In this document: positions 18,711 to 27,631 of the stretch, piece after piece | Numbering within the stretch: the stretch's first letter is position 1 | Layout: each line of letters begins with the position of its first letter | NCBI GenBank assembly: GCA_007994965.1 | Contig: VOPW01000001.1 | Span: 2,046,001-2,110,000 of the forward strand | Length of the DNA: 64,000 nt | DNA from: Piscinibacter aquaticus | GTDB taxonomy: Bacteria > Pseudomonadota > Gammaproteobacteria > Burkholderiales > Burkholderiaceae_C | Reading direction: 5' to 3' | The notes under the pieces: generated by a model | What the model was told of the DNA's origin: nothing | What the model saw: only the letters and a program-made list of their open reading frames with translations | Databases searched by the model: none | Program-made: the position numbers and the translations under genes

Positions 18711-19524
18711 GTGAGTCGTCAGAGCCCGGCGGACAGCGAGAGCGGCCAGCGTGCGGTGCAGTCGGTGGAAGTTGGCGGCCGGCTGCTGCTCGTGCTGGGC
18801 GCGCACCCCGAGCCGATGACGCTGAAGGACCGGCCGCCGGTGCCGAGCTGCCGCCGGCGCGCGCCCATCCGTACCGGTGAGCTTCGGGCGGCTGGGCCTC
18901 GTGGAGCAGGATGCGCAGACCGGCCGTTATGCGCTCGGCCCGGCGGCGTTGCAGCTCGGCCTCGGCCTGCCTGCACCAGCTCGATCCGCTGCGCGCCGCA
19001 TCGCCGGTGATCCAGCGCCTGGCGGAAGACACCGGCTTCGCGGTGGCCATCGCGGTGTGGGGCAACTTCGGGCCGACCATCGTGCGGCTGATCGAGGCGC
19101 GCCAGCCGCTGCTGGTGGCGATGCGCGCCGGCACGGTGATGTCGGTGTTTCGCACCGCCACGGGCCGTGCCTTCGCCGCGGCGCTGCCGGAGGCGCGCAT
19201 CGCCCAGGCCGCCACCGGCGCGGTGGGCGACGAGCCGCGCCGCTCCGGCAAGCTCAGCCGCGATGAGCTGGCCATCGTGCGCCGGCGCGTGAGGACGTCC
19301 GCCAGCACGGCGTGGTGCGCGCGCAGGGCCGGCCGATCCCGAGCGTCAATGCCTTCAGTGCGCCGGTGTTCGACCACGAGGGCCAGGCGGTGCTGGTGGT
19401 CACCGCGCTCGGCCACCAGGACGATCTCTCGACCGCCTGGGATTCGCCCGCCGCGGCGGCCGTGCGCACCGCCGCGAAGGAAATCTCGCAGCGGCTGGGC
19501 TGGAGCCCGGCTCGCGGAGCGTGA
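18711..19524 (+). CDS. IclR-family transcriptional regulator (at least three frameshifts)
   Basis: This is an IclR-type regulator, about 271 aa when joined. The N-terminal part (SPADSESGQRAVQSVEVGGR) leads into the winged-helix domain (FGRLGLVEQDAQTGRYALGP). The C-terminal effector domain contains ERSTAWDSP-like ends, with VAMRAGTVMSVFRTATGRAF and IPSVNAFSAPVFDHEGQAVL visible. Breaks occur near 18830-18870, 18963 and 19295. The start is GTG at 18711, because GGAGGAGGCAGC ends directly before it; an ATG at 18697 is out of frame and stops after five codons. Transcribed divergently from the catabolic operon, it probably controls that operon with the aromatic substrate or an intermediate as effector. 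Confidence 0.83.
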
Positions 19525-19540
19525 CGCATGGCCGACGCGC

Positions 19541-19917
19541 TCAGCGCGTCAGCGTGAAGCGCAGGTCGACCGGCTGCTGGCTCTTGTTGGTCCACATCCA
19601 GCAGTAGTCCTGGTCGAGCGCGACCTTCAACTCGCCGCGCACCGCCGCCACCGCCTTGCGGCTCGCCGGATAGCGCACCGCCTTGCCCTCGTGGTAGTGG
19701 ATGTTGAAGTCGAGCGGCCCGCCGGCCTCGAAACGCCGTGCCACCGCGTTGCCGCGCTCGAGCTTGCCGCAGGCCTCGGCGAACTTTCCGGGGCCACCGT
19801 CAGTTCCTTCACGAAGCGGCCCTGCTCGCTCCAGGTGATGTCGATGATGTCCGCCTGGGCGACCAGCGGCACGATGCCAGTCCATGCCAGGAAGAGAACG
19901 CGGAACGCACGTTGCAT
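19541..19917 (-). CDS. Small secreted protein of unknown function (one frameshift)
   Basis: I do not recognise this protein. A clear signal peptide (MQRAFRVLFLAWTGIVPLVA, then QADI) predicts export, leaving about 100 mature residues. The frame breaks near 19790, where RFVKELTVAP continues in the next frame as GKFAEACGKLERGNAVARRF. The C-terminal half is FNIHYHEGKAVRYPASRKAV and LDQDYCWMWTNKSQQPVDLR, with one Cys and several aromatics, suggesting a beta-rich fold. The start has CGGAG 9 bp upstream. It converges on iclR (16 bp between stops) and lies downstream of tRNA-Val on the same strand, separated by a hairpin. Confidence 0.68.
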
Positions 19918-19952
19918 GCAGGAACTCCGTCGCCTGGAGGGATTCGCCTGAA

Positions 19953-19990
19953 GGACAAAGGGCCCGGCATCACTGCCGTGCCCTTGGTCC
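19953..19990 (-). terminator. Hairpin downstream of tRNA-Val
   Basis: Sixteen-base arms, GGACCAAGGGCACGGC and GCCGGGCCCTTTGTCC read on the minus strand, pair with two mismatches around a six-base loop, 11 bp past the CCA end of tRNA-Val. The T-run after the stem is very short, so this is a likely but weak intrinsic terminator or 3' processing stem for the tRNA transcript. Confidence 0.55.
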
Positions 19991-20001
19991 TCTACCGTAT
20001 C

Positions 20002-20078
20002 TGGTAGGCGCGATTGGACTCGAACCAACGACCCCCACCATGTCAAGGTGGTGCTCTAACCAGCTGAGCTACGCGCCT
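20002..20078 (-). tRNA. tRNA-Val (GAC anticodon)
   Basis: On the minus strand the 77-base gene starts AGGCGCG-TA-GCTC and ends CGCGCCT-A-CCA with the CCA encoded. The acceptor stem AGGCGCG/CGCGCCT is fully paired. The D-arm is GCTCAGCTGGTTAGAGC, the anticodon loop CTTGACA carries GAC (reading GUC and GUU valine codons) on a CCACC/GGTGG stem, and the T-arm contains GGTTCGAGTCC. It stands alone between relA and the secreted protein gene. Confidence 0.97.
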
Positions 20079-20112
20079 GCGAAGCCCAGGAGTATAGCAG
20101 CGTTCCGGCGCC

Positions 20113-22360
20113 CTACTTGCGCCGCGCGGCGCGCACGCCCGCGACCCGCGCCACCTGCGCGAGCACCTGGGCCAGCCGTGACGCATCACCCACCTCGACG
20201 GTGAAGGTCATCCAGGCGGTGCCGCCGCGCGCATCCTTGATCGATTGCGTCTTTACGCCGGTGACGTTGACCTTCTCCTTGGCGAACACTTCGGTGATGT
20301 CGCGCAGCAGGCCCTGGCGGTCGTTCGCCTCGACGATCACGTCGACCGGGTACAGCGCCCCGCCCTCGCCCTTGCGCTCGCCCCAGGCCACGGCGATCAC
20401 GCGCTCCGGGGAACGCGCGGCCATCTCGCGGAAGTTGCTGCAGTCGGCGCGGTGGATGGCCACGCCCTTGCCACGCGTCACGTAGCCGCCGATCGGATCG
20501 GGCGGCGCCGGCCGGCAGCAGCGCGCGCGGGCTGGTCAGAAGCGAATCGACGCCGACCACCAGAACGCCACCCTGCGGCGCGCGCCCCGGCGGCCTGACG
20601 TGCTTGGCGACGATGGCTTCGTCCTCGCTCGGCGGCGGTTCGGCCGGGCGCAGCAGGCTCTCGATGTGGCGCAGCGAGAACTCGTCCTTGCCCACCACCT
20701 CGAACAGCGCATCGGCATTGCGGAAGCCCAGTTGCGCCGCCAGGTCGTCAAGTTTGATCGCCGTGCGGCCTTCGCGCTGCAGCAGCTTCTCCACCGCCTC
20801 GCGGCCGCGCGCGATGGTGTCGCGCTGCGCCAGCGCGTTGAACCGTGCGCGCACCTTGGCCTTGCCGCGCGAACTCTGCAGGTAGCCGAGTTCGCCGTTG
20901 AGCCAGTCCAGCGAGGGCCCGCCTTCCTTGATCGCATTGACCTCGACCGTCTGGCCGTTCTTCAACGGCGTATTCAGCGGCACCATCTGGCCGTCGACCT
21001 TGGCGCCGCGGCAGCGGTGGCCCAGATCGGTGTGCAGCGTGTAGGCGAAATCGATCGGCGTGGCGCCGGCCGGCAGTTCCACCACCGCCGCCTGCGGCGT
21101 GAAGACGTAGATGCGGTCGTCGAAGACGCCCGCGCCGGGTTCGGCGCCCTGCTCCACGAACTCGCGCTCCCAGGCCAGCAGCTGGCGCAGCACGGCCTTG
21201 CGCGCCTCGGCCACCTGGGCGTCGAAGTCGCTGCCGGCGCTGACGCCGGCATAGCCCTTGGCACCCGCCTCCTTGTAGGCCCAGTGCGCCGCCACGCCGT
21301 GCTCGGCATGCTCGTGCATTGCCCGCGTGCGGATCTGGATCTCCACCGGCCGGCCTTCGGCATCCATCACCACGGTGTGCAGCGACTGGTAGCCGTTGGG
21401 CTTGGGCCGGGCGATGTAGTCGTCGAACTCGCCGGGCACCGGGGCATAGCGCTCGTGCACGCGCGCCAGCACCGCGTAGCAGGCCGGCACGTCGGCCACG
21501 ATCACGCGCATCGCGCGGATGTCGAACACGCGCGCGAAATCCAGCCCCTTGCCACGCATCTTCTTCCAGATGCTGTAGAGGTGCTTGGGCCGGCCCTGCA
21601 CCTCGGCCTTCAGGGCGCAGCCGGCGAGGAAGGCTTGCAGCTCGGCGCGAAAGGCCTCCACCCCCTGCTCGCGCTCCACGCGCTTCTCGTCGAGCAGCTT
21701 CGCGACGCGGTGGTACTGCTCCGGCTCGAGAAAGCGGAACGAGAGATCTTCCAGCTCCCACTTGATCTGCCAGATGCCCAGCCGGTTGGCCAGCGGCGCG
21801 AAGACCTGCATCGACTCCTCGGCGAGCGCGCGCGGGCATGGCTGCTTGCTGGCGGCAAACCAGCGCAGTGTCTGCAGCCGCGAGGCCGGGCGCAGCAGCA
21901 CCACGCGCAGGTCGCGCGAGAAGGCCAGCAGCATCTTGCGCACGCGCTCGGTCTGCCCGGCGCGCTGCTGGGCCTCCACTTGCGCCTCGCGCGCGGCGCG
22001 CTGGATCTGCACCAGCCGCCGCGTGTGGCTGACCGGGCTGGCATACGACTCGCCGAAGGCCTTGGCGACGACCTCTTCCGGCTTCTGCAGGAAGTCGCCC
22101 GCGTAAACGAGGTAAGCCGCTGCGCGCATCGACGGCGCCGCGCCGATGCCCTGCAGGATGGCCGCCACGCCGTCGGCATGGCCGAGCGCATCCTCGCCGG
22201 TATCGAGCGCGCGGCCGGCGAGCAGCGGCTCGGCAAAGGCCCGCGCGCGCTCCAGCGGCGCGCGATCGGCTTCGCCCGAGGGCATGGAGGCCGGCCCGGC
22301 ATCGGCCAGCTGGACGATCGGCGCCGCGTCGTCGCGGGCGTCCGCGGTCAACGTCTTCAT
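20113..22360 (-). CDS. relA: (p)ppGpp synthetase RelA (one frameshift)
   Basis: RelA makes (p)ppGpp on ribosomes with uncharged tRNA. About 749 aa. The N-terminal hydrolase-like region has lost the HD signature (GHADGVAAILQGIGAAP), so the protein should be synthetase-only. The synthetase domain reads KHLYSIWKKMRGKGLDFARV then FDIRAMRVIV and RPKPNGYQSLHTVV. A TGS domain follows (DRIYVFTPQAAVVELPAGAT, then DFAYTLHTDLGHRCRGAKVD), and a C-terminal ACT domain ends it (VDVIVEANDRQGLLRDITEV). The frame breaks near 20520. The ATG overlaps the stop of the upstream alpha/beta hydrolase by 4 bp. A SpoT-type bifunctional enzyme is less likely because the HD motif is missing. Confidence 0.93.
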
Positions 22361-23223
22361 GGCGCCAGCAGAAACTCCCTCACGGTGGCGATCTGCTCGG
22401 GCGCCACGAGCGTCGGTGCGTGGCCGACGCCTTCGAACTCGACGAGCCGCGCCTTCGGGCCGCGATGCGTCATCGCCTGCGCGGTCTCGCGCGAGAGCAG
22501 ATCGCTCTGCGCCCCGCGCACGAGCAGCGTCGGGCAGCGCAGCGCGTCGTAGCTCGCCCACAGCATCGCCTCGCCGGCGCCTGCCGCTTCCGGCGTGATC
22601 GCGCGGAAGGGCACGGCGATCGCCGGGTCGTAGTGCAGCTTGAAGCCGTCGCCGTCGGGCCGCAGCATCGGCCGCGTCAGCGCGAGCCACTGTTCGCGGC
22701 TGTGCGGGCCGAAGCTGGCCGAGATGCTCCACAGGTAGTCGGCCGCCTCCTCGACGCTGCCCCAGCGCAGCGGCTGGCCGAGGTAGGTGCCGATGCGCTG
22801 CAGCGCGGCGGCTTCGATCGCGGGGCCGACATCGTTCAGCACGAGCTTGGTGACCGGGGATTCGGGCAGCGCAGCCAGCCCCAGGCCGATCAAGCCGCCC
22901 ATCGAGGTGCCGACCCAGTGCAGCTCCCGCGCGTTGATGCGCGCCAGCAGCGTCACCATGTCGGCCACGTAGGCGGGGATCTGGTAGCCCATCGGGTCGG
23001 CCAGCCAGCTGGAGCGGCCGCGGCCGACGACGTCGGGGCAGACCACGCGATAGTGGTCGCTCATCGCCTGGGCGAAGGTGTCGAAGTCGCGGCCCTGGCG
23101 CGCCGGGCCGTGCGCGCACAGCAGCACGCGCGGGTTGGCCGGGTCGCCCCATTCCGCATAGGCCATGCGGTGCAGGCCGCGGGCGCCGAGGCACTGCACG
23201 CTGTCGAGGCGAGGTTCTGTCAT
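22357..23223 (-). CDS. Alpha/beta-fold hydrolase
   Basis: This unbroken 288-aa alpha/beta hydrolase has the nucleophile elbow WVGTSMGGLIGLGLA (Ser near residue 105), the oxyanion-region HG in VLLCAHGPARQGRDF, and the catalytic His in EFEGVGHAPTLVAPEQ near the C-terminus. The acid is probably the Asp in VRGAQSDLLS. There is no signal peptide, so it is cytoplasmic. The substrate cannot be told; the family holds esterases, C-C hydrolases and haloperoxidase-like enzymes. Its 4-bp overlap with relA means the two are cotranscribed. It is divergent from the 3-hydroxybutyrate dehydrogenase gene, so a PHB-oligomer or ester role is conceivable but unproven. Confidence 0.85.
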   Translation of the reverse strand: MTEPRLDSVQCLGARGLHRMAYAEWGDPANPRVLLCAHGPARQGRDFDTFAQAMSDHYRVVCPDVVGRGRSSWLADPMGYQIPAYVADMVTLLARINARELHWVGTSMGGLIGLGLAALPESPVTKLVLNDVGPAIEAAALQRIGTYLGQPLRWGSVEEAADYLWSISASFGPHSREQWLALTRPMLRPDGDGFKLHYDPAIAVPFRAITPEAAGAGEAMLWASYDALRCPTLLVRGAQSDLLSRETAQAMTHRGPKARLVEFEGVGHAPTLVAPEQIATVREFLLAP

Positions 23224-23236
23224 GTCCGGGTCAGTG

Positions 23237-23276
23237 GCTTCTCCATAATCGATGCTAAGTCAATCGTCGGAGAAGC
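23237..23276 (+). promoter_or_regulatory. Inverted repeat covering the bdhA ribosome-binding site
   Basis: GCTTCTCC (23237-23244) and GGAGAAGC (23269-23276) are perfect 8-base complements with a 24-base loop. The right arm contains the GGAG Shine-Dalgarno sequence of the dehydrogenase gene starting at 23280. In RNA this stem would hide the ribosome-binding site. It could instead be a DNA operator in this divergent gap. Only the repeat itself is observed. Confidence 0.5.
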
Positions 23277-23279
23277 TTC

Positions 23280-24062
23280 ATGCTCAAAGGAAAGACCGCC
23301 CTCGTCACCGGCTCCACCAGCGGCATCGGGCTGGGCATTGCCTGCCGCCCTGGCTGCGCAGGGCGCCAACGTGGTGCTCAATGGCTTCGGCGACGTCGAG
23401 GGCCCGAAGGCCGAGGCAGCTGCGGCCGGAACGGCGCACGGCATCCGCGTCGGCTACCACGGCGCCGACATGAGCAAGCCGGCCGAGATCGAGGCGATGA
23501 TGGCCTACGCCGCCAAGGAGTTCGGCGGCGTCGATGTGCTCGTCAACAACGCGGGCATCCAGCATGTGGCCAACGTCGAGGATTTCCCGGTCGAACGCTG
23601 GGACGCGATCATCGCGATCAACCTCAGCTCTGCCTTCCATGCGATGCGCCTGGCGATTCCGGCGATGCGCGCAAAGAACTGGGGCCGCATCATCAACATT
23701 GCCTCGGCCCACGGCCTGGTGGCCTCGGCCGGCAAGTCGGCCTACGTGGCGGCCAAGCACGGCATCGTCGGGCTGACCAAGGCCAGCGCGCTGGAGCTGG
23801 CCACCACCGGCGTCACGGTGAATGCGATCTGCCCGGGCTGGGTGCTGACGCCGCTGGTGCAGAAGCAGGTGGATGCCCGCGCGGCCAAGGACGGCGTCGA
23901 CAACGAAGAGGCCAAGCGCCGGCTGCTCGGCGAGAAGCAGCCCTCGCTGCAGTTCACCACGCCGGAGCAACTGGGCGACCTGGCGGTGTTCCTGTGCTCC
24001 GCTGGCGCCGACAACGTCAGAGGGCAGGCGTGGGCCGTCGATGGGGCTGGACGGCCCAGTGA
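23280..24062 (+). CDS. bdhA: 3-hydroxybutyrate dehydrogenase (two frameshifts)
   Basis: This short-chain dehydrogenase oxidises (R)-3-hydroxybutyrate to acetoacetate with NAD+ in PHB breakdown. It has the NAD motif ALVTGSTSGIGLGIA, VLVNNAGIQHVANVEDFP, the catalytic Ser in IINIASAHGLVAS and the YxxxK pair in SAYVAAKHGIVGLTKAS. The QKQVDARAA-containing insert and PGWVLTPLVQKQ are typical of 3-hydroxybutyrate dehydrogenases. Two breaks are instructive: an inserted T near 23346 and a lost G near 24045 in a G run (GATGGGGCTGG); correcting both gives the family ending VDGGWTAQ. Corrected length is 260 aa. It fits phaR at 3 kb. Its stop faces the SIMPL gene 3 bp away. Confidence 0.9.
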   Translation: MLKGKTALVTGSTSGIGLGIACRPGCAGRQRGAQWLRRRRGPEGRGSCGRNGARHPRRLPRRRHEQAGRDRGDDGLRRQGVRRRRCARQQRGHPACGQRRGFPGRTLGRDHRDQPQLCLPCDAPGDSGDARKELGPHHQHCLGPRPGGLGRQVGLRGGQARHRRADQGQRAGAGHHRRHGECDLPGLGADAAGAEAGGCPRGQGRRRQRRGQAPAARREAALAAVHHAGATGRPGGVPVLRWRRQRQRAGVGRRWGWTAQ

Positions 24063-24065
24063 CGC

Positions 24066-24773
24066 TCACTTCGTCAGCTGCACGCTGCCGCTGACGTTCA
24101 CCGACACCTGCGCCTTGCCGGCCTCGACCGGCAGGCTTTCGTCGGCCGCCATCGACATCGCCTTGGCGCGCACCATCGGCATCGGCACGAAGCCCGGCGG
24201 CTCGCTGGTGCCGACGTTGACCTCGCGGATCACGTAGCCGGCATAGCCGAACTGCTTCGCATAGTCGGCCGCCTTGGCGCGGTAGCGGGCGATGGCCTGG
24301 GCGGTGAGATCGCCCTCGGTCTTCTCGCGCAGCTCGCGCGACAGTCCCTGGCCGACGCGTGCGACGGTCATCGTCGTGATCCGGCCCGTCAGCGCGCCGA
24401 TGCCGGCCATGTCCTTGCCCTCGATCATCAACTCGGCCGAGCCCTGCCAGCCATTGATGCCGCCCTTGGGCGCATAGCGCGGGTAGAGCGAGAAGTTGCC
24501 AGTCTGGATGTCGATCTGGCCCGGCTTCGCCACCTTGCGCGCCTCGGCCAGCGCGGCGTCGAGTGCCTGCTTGAGCTGCGTCTGCACGGTGGCCGCGTCC
24601 TGGCCTTCGCGCGTGGTGGAGAGTACGACGTTGAGCAGGTCCTTCGTGACCTCCGCCGTGGCGCTGGCCGACAGCGACACCACGCCTTGCGGTGGCGCCT
24701 GTTCGGCCTGTGCGGCACCCGTGAACGAAACGGCAGCCGTGATCAGCCAGGGAGCGATGAGTCGCGAACGCAT
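24066..24773 (-). CDS. SIMPL-domain (DUF541) periplasmic protein
   Basis: This unbroken 235-aa protein has a signal peptide (LIAPWLITAAVSFTGAAQAE) and a SIMPL/DUF541 domain. Typical pieces are VSLSASATAEVTKDLLNVVL, IQTGNFSLYPRYAPKGG, and near the end VSVNVSGSVQL, where the family closes with a beta strand. The family (E. coli YggE type) is periplasmic, forms oligomers and has been tied to oxidative-stress tolerance, but its activity is not settled. Start MRSRLIAP was chosen because it begins the signal peptide. It converges on bdhA and is divergent from the ompR-type gene with about 170 bp between. Confidence 0.88.
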   Translation of the reverse strand: MRSRLIAPWLITAAVSFTGAAQAEQAPPQGVVSLSASATAEVTKDLLNVVLSTTREGQDAATVQTQLKQALDAALAEARKVAKPGQIDIQTGNFSLYPRYAPKGGINGWQGSAELMIEGKDMAGIGALTGRITTMTVARVGQGLSRELREKTEGDLTAQAIARYRAKAADYAKQFGYAGYVIREVNVGTSEPPGFVPMPMVRAKAMSMAADESLPVEAGKAQVSVNVSGSVQLTK

Positions 24774-24866
24774 GTCTTCGAATCCTCGTGAAGTGAACGA
24801 CGAAGGCTTATACGCGGGCGGGGTCATGACGGGGTGATTGCCCGCCGCCCCGGACTGGGGCAAGAT

Positions 24867-24931
24867 TTGTAACAGATGGTCAGACCTCCCGAAACACCTC
24901 GCAAAGCCCCGCAGAATCCCGCCTGTTACAA
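24867..24931. promoter_or_regulatory. TTGTAACAG inverted repeat upstream of the response regulator gene
   Basis: TTGTAACAG (24867-24875) and its exact complement CTGTTACAA (24923-24931) flank a 47-base spacer just before the OmpR-type gene at 24946. E. coli OmpR sites contain similar TGTAACA cores, so autoregulation by this regulator is a reasonable guess. The second arm lies within 15 bp of the start codon and overlaps the leader. Confidence 0.45.
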
Positions 24932-24945
24932 GTTCGGAGTCCCCG

Positions 24946-25680
24946 ATGGCCACCAATCCCAATCAGCGCCCCGACCGCATCGTCGTCGTCGACGACGACG
25001 CGCGCATCCGTGACCTGCTGCGCCGCTACCTCACCCAGGAAGGTTTCGAGGTGCTGCTCGCGGAGGACGCCAAGGCGCTGAACCGCGTGCTGACGCGCGA
25101 GACCGTCGACCTGATCGTGCTCGACCTGATGCTGCCCGGCGAAGACGGCCTGTCGATCTGCCGCCGCCTGCGCGCCGCGAACGACGTGACGCCGATCATC
25201 ATGCTCACCGCCAAGGTGGAAGACGTCGACCGCATCGTCGGCCTCGAGGTCGGCGCCGACGACTACCTGCCCAAGCCCTTCAATCCGCGCGAACTGCTCG
25301 CCCGCATCCACGCCGTGCTGCGCCGCCGCCCGACGCTGGAAGCACCCGGCGCGCCGGCCAAGGAAGCGCAGACCGTCACCTTCGGCCCCTTCGAGTTCGA
25401 CCTCGCGCTGCGCCGCCTGACCAAGGACGGCGAGCAGATCGCGCTGACCACTGGCGAGTTCTCGATGCTCAAGGCGCTGGTGCGCCACCCGCGCCAGCCG
25501 CTGTCACGCGACAAGCTCGCGCAGCTGGCACGCGGCCGCGAGTTCGAGCCCTTCGACCGCAGCCTCGACGTGCAGATCTCGCGCCTGCGCAAGATGATCG
25601 AGCCGGATCCGGCGCAGCCGCGCTACATCCAGACGGTGTGGGGCGTGGGCTACGTGTTCGTGCCGGACGGCACCTCTTGA
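24946..25680 (+). CDS. ompR: OmpR-family response regulator
   Basis: This unbroken 244-aa response regulator pairs with the sensor kinase encoded next. The receiver domain (residues 12-125) has the acidic pocket VVVDDDARIRDLLRRYL, the phospho-acceptor Asp in LIVLDLMLPGEDGLSIC, the Thr in PIIMLTAKVEDVDRIV and the Lys in DYLPKPFNPRELLARI. The C-terminal winged helix reads LTTGEFSMLKALVRHPRQPL and SLDVQISRLRKMIEPDPAQP, then a wing ending WGVGYVFVPDG. Gene symbol follows strong similarity to OmpR (length and the RRYLTQEGFEV helix). The start ATG has CGGAG 8 bp upstream. An intrinsic terminator follows before the kinase gene. Confidence 0.9.
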   Translation: MATNPNQRPDRIVVVDDDARIRDLLRRYLTQEGFEVLLAEDAKALNRVLTRETVDLIVLDLMLPGEDGLSICRRLRAANDVTPIIMLTAKVEDVDRIVGLEVGADDYLPKPFNPRELLARIHAVLRRRPTLEAPGAPAKEAQTVTFGPFEFDLALRRLTKDGEQIALTTGEFSMLKALVRHPRQPLSRDKLAQLARGREFEPFDRSLDVQISRLRKMIEPDPAQPRYIQTVWGVGYVFVPDGTS

Positions 25681-25705
25681 GCGCGCCTCGCCACGCCGGC
25701 GACAC

Positions 25706-25731
25706 GGCCCCGCGCGTCGGGGCCTTTTTTT
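25706..25731 (+). terminator. Intrinsic terminator between response regulator and kinase genes
   Basis: GGCCCCG-CGCGT-CGGGGCC followed by seven T residues is a textbook rho-independent terminator, 25 bp after the ompR-type stop and 58 bp before the kinase start. It implies that much of the kinase message is either read through or made from its own promoter. Confidence 0.85.
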
Positions 25732-25788
25732 GCGCCGACACTGGCCCACCGATACGCCGACTGATACGTCGCCACTTCGCCCCCACGG

Positions 25789-27115
25789 ATGGCCCGCAAC
25801 AAACTCGCCTTCAGCCTGTTCTGGCGCACCTTCTTCCTGCTGGCCCTGCTGCTGGTCGGCGGCGTGTTCGCCTGGACGCAGACCTTCCGGGCACTGGAGT
25901 TCGAGCCACGCGCCGTGCAGGCCGCGCAGCAGATCGCCAGCCTGGTGAACTGGCGCGCACGGCGCTGCAGGCCAGCGACACGATCAACCGCGTGGCGCTG
26001 ATCAAGAACATGGCCAAGCAGGAGTCGGTGCGGCTGTCGCCGCGCGAGCCCGGCGACAAGTGGGAGCCCTTCGAGGTCGACCGCTTCTCCAAGGCGATCG
26101 GCGCCGAGCTGCGCTCGCAACTGGGGCCCGACACCGTGGTGGCCAGCTCGGTGAACAAGCAGCCGGGGTTGTGGGTCGGCTTCACGATCGACAAGGACCC
26201 GTACTGGCTGCAGGCGGATTCCGCGCGGGTGGCGGCGATCACCTGGAGCACGCTGCTGCTGTGGGGCGGCATCGCGGTGCTTGCCTCGATCTTCGGCTCG
26301 GCGCTGATCGCGCGCGCGATCAACCGGCCGTTGCAGGAACTTTCCTTCGCCGCCAGCCGCATCCGCGAAGGCGAGTTCGATTCGGTGCTCGACGAGAACA
26401 CCATGACCAGCGAGATCCGACAGGTCAACATGGGCTTCAACCGCATGGCGCGCGAGCTCGCCAAGGTGGAGGAAGACCGCGCGGTGATGCTCGCAGGTAT
26501 CAGCCACGACCTGCGCACGCCGCTGGCGCGGCTGCGGCTGGAAGCCGAGATGAGCGTGCAGGACGACGAGGCCAAGCGCAACATGGCCTCCGACATCGAC
26601 CAGCTCGACGCCATCATCGACAAGTTCATGGACTACGCCCGCCCGGGCGACGTCAAGCTGGTGCCGGTGCACCTGTCGAGCCCGGTCGACCGCGAGATGG
26701 CGGCCTTCCGCGACACCAGCCAGATCCGCATCACCGCGCGCGTGGCCATCGACACCAAGGTGATGGCCGACGAGACCGAACTCGGCCGCGCGCTGCAGAA
26801 CCTGTTCGAGAATGCGCGCCGCTACGGCCGCAGCACCGACACCGGCATTGCCAAGGTGGCCGTGACCTACGCGCGCACCGGGCCGTGGGTGATCATCAGC
26901 GTGCGCGACCACGGCCCCGGCGTCGACCCGGCCAAGCTGGGCCAGTTGACCACGCCCTTCTTCCGCGGCGATGCGGCGCGCACCGCGGCCACGGGCGCCG
27001 GCCTGGGCCGGCGATCGTCGAGAAGGCGGTGCAGCGCATGGGCGGCAGCTTCGAGGTGACCAATGCGCCGGATGGTGGCCCGGTGTGCCACATCCGACTC
27101 AAGAAAGCGCCCTGA
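25789..27115 (+). CDS. envZ: EnvZ-type sensor histidine kinase (two frameshifts)
   Basis: This is a membrane sensor kinase, about 442 aa, partner of the OmpR-type regulator. The N-terminal membrane helix is SLFWRTFFLLALLLVGGVFA; a periplasmic part follows, then a second helix (STLLLWGGIAVLASIFGSAL) and a HAMP domain (NRPLQELSFAASRIREGEF). The H-box is MLAGISHDLRTPLARLRLEA, the N-box ALQNLFENARRYGRST, the G1 box VRDHGPGVDPAK and the G2 box ATGAGLGLAIVEKAV after repair. Breaks lie near 25953 and 27008. The periplasmic part is short, as in EnvZ-like proteins. The ATG at 25789 starts directly before the first helix. Confidence 0.88.
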
Positions 27116-27121
27116 CGCCGT

Positions 27122-27631
27122 TCAGGCGGGAACGATCGGTCGGCGCAGCGTGTAGAGCAGGCATACTGCGCGCGCTTCCATCGACTGGCCCTCGCCCACC
27201 GGCCCGAGCTTCTCGGCCGTCTTCGCCTTCACGCTGACCTGCTCGACCTTGATGGCCAGCGCCTGCGCGATGCGCTGGCGCATCGCCAGGATGTGCGGCG
27301 CCATCTTGGGTGCCTGCGCAACGATCGTGCTGTCGACATTGGCCACGTGCCAGCCGGCCTGCTGGGCGCGCCGGCCGGCCTCGGCCAGCAAGGCCAGCGA
27401 GTCGGCGCCGCGGAAGCGCTCGTCGGTGTCCGGGAAGTGGTGGCCGATGTCCCCGAGTGCGAGCGCGCCGAAGATCGCATCGGTGATCGCATGGCACAGC
27501 GCGTCGGCATCGGAGTGGCCGAACAGGCCATGCGTGTGAGGAATCGTCACGCCGCCGAGCACCAGCGGCCGGCCTTCGACGAGGCGGTGGCTGTCCCAGC
27601 CTTCGCCGATGCGGATGTTGGGCAGGTTCAT
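27122..27631 (-). CDS. ispF: 2-C-methyl-D-erythritol 2,4-cyclodiphosphate synthase
   Basis: IspF converts CDP-methylerythritol 2-phosphate to the cyclic diphosphate in the MEP isoprenoid pathway. The unbroken 169-aa protein shows the metal site [20 protein letters not shown] (Asp and His), [39 protein letters not shown] and the CDP-binding end [20 protein letters not shown]. Length and motifs are typical. Its ATG overlaps the ispD stop by 4 bp, the usual ispD-ispF arrangement. It converges on the kinase gene with 6 bp between stops. Confidence 0.96.
   Translation of the reverse strand: MNLPNIRIGEGWDSHRLVEGRPLVLGGVTIPHTHGLFGHSDADALCHAITDAIFGALALGDIGHHFPDTDERFRGADSLALLAEAGRRAQQAGWHVANVDSTIVAQAPKMAPHILAMRQRIAQALAIKVEQVSVKAKTAEKLGPVGEGQSMEARAVCLLYTLRRPIVPA

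Noticed and set aside
18697..18714. ATG at 18697 as the start of iclR
   Set aside because: It is out of frame with the regulator and stops after five codons; the GTG at 18711 has the ribosome-binding site directly before it.
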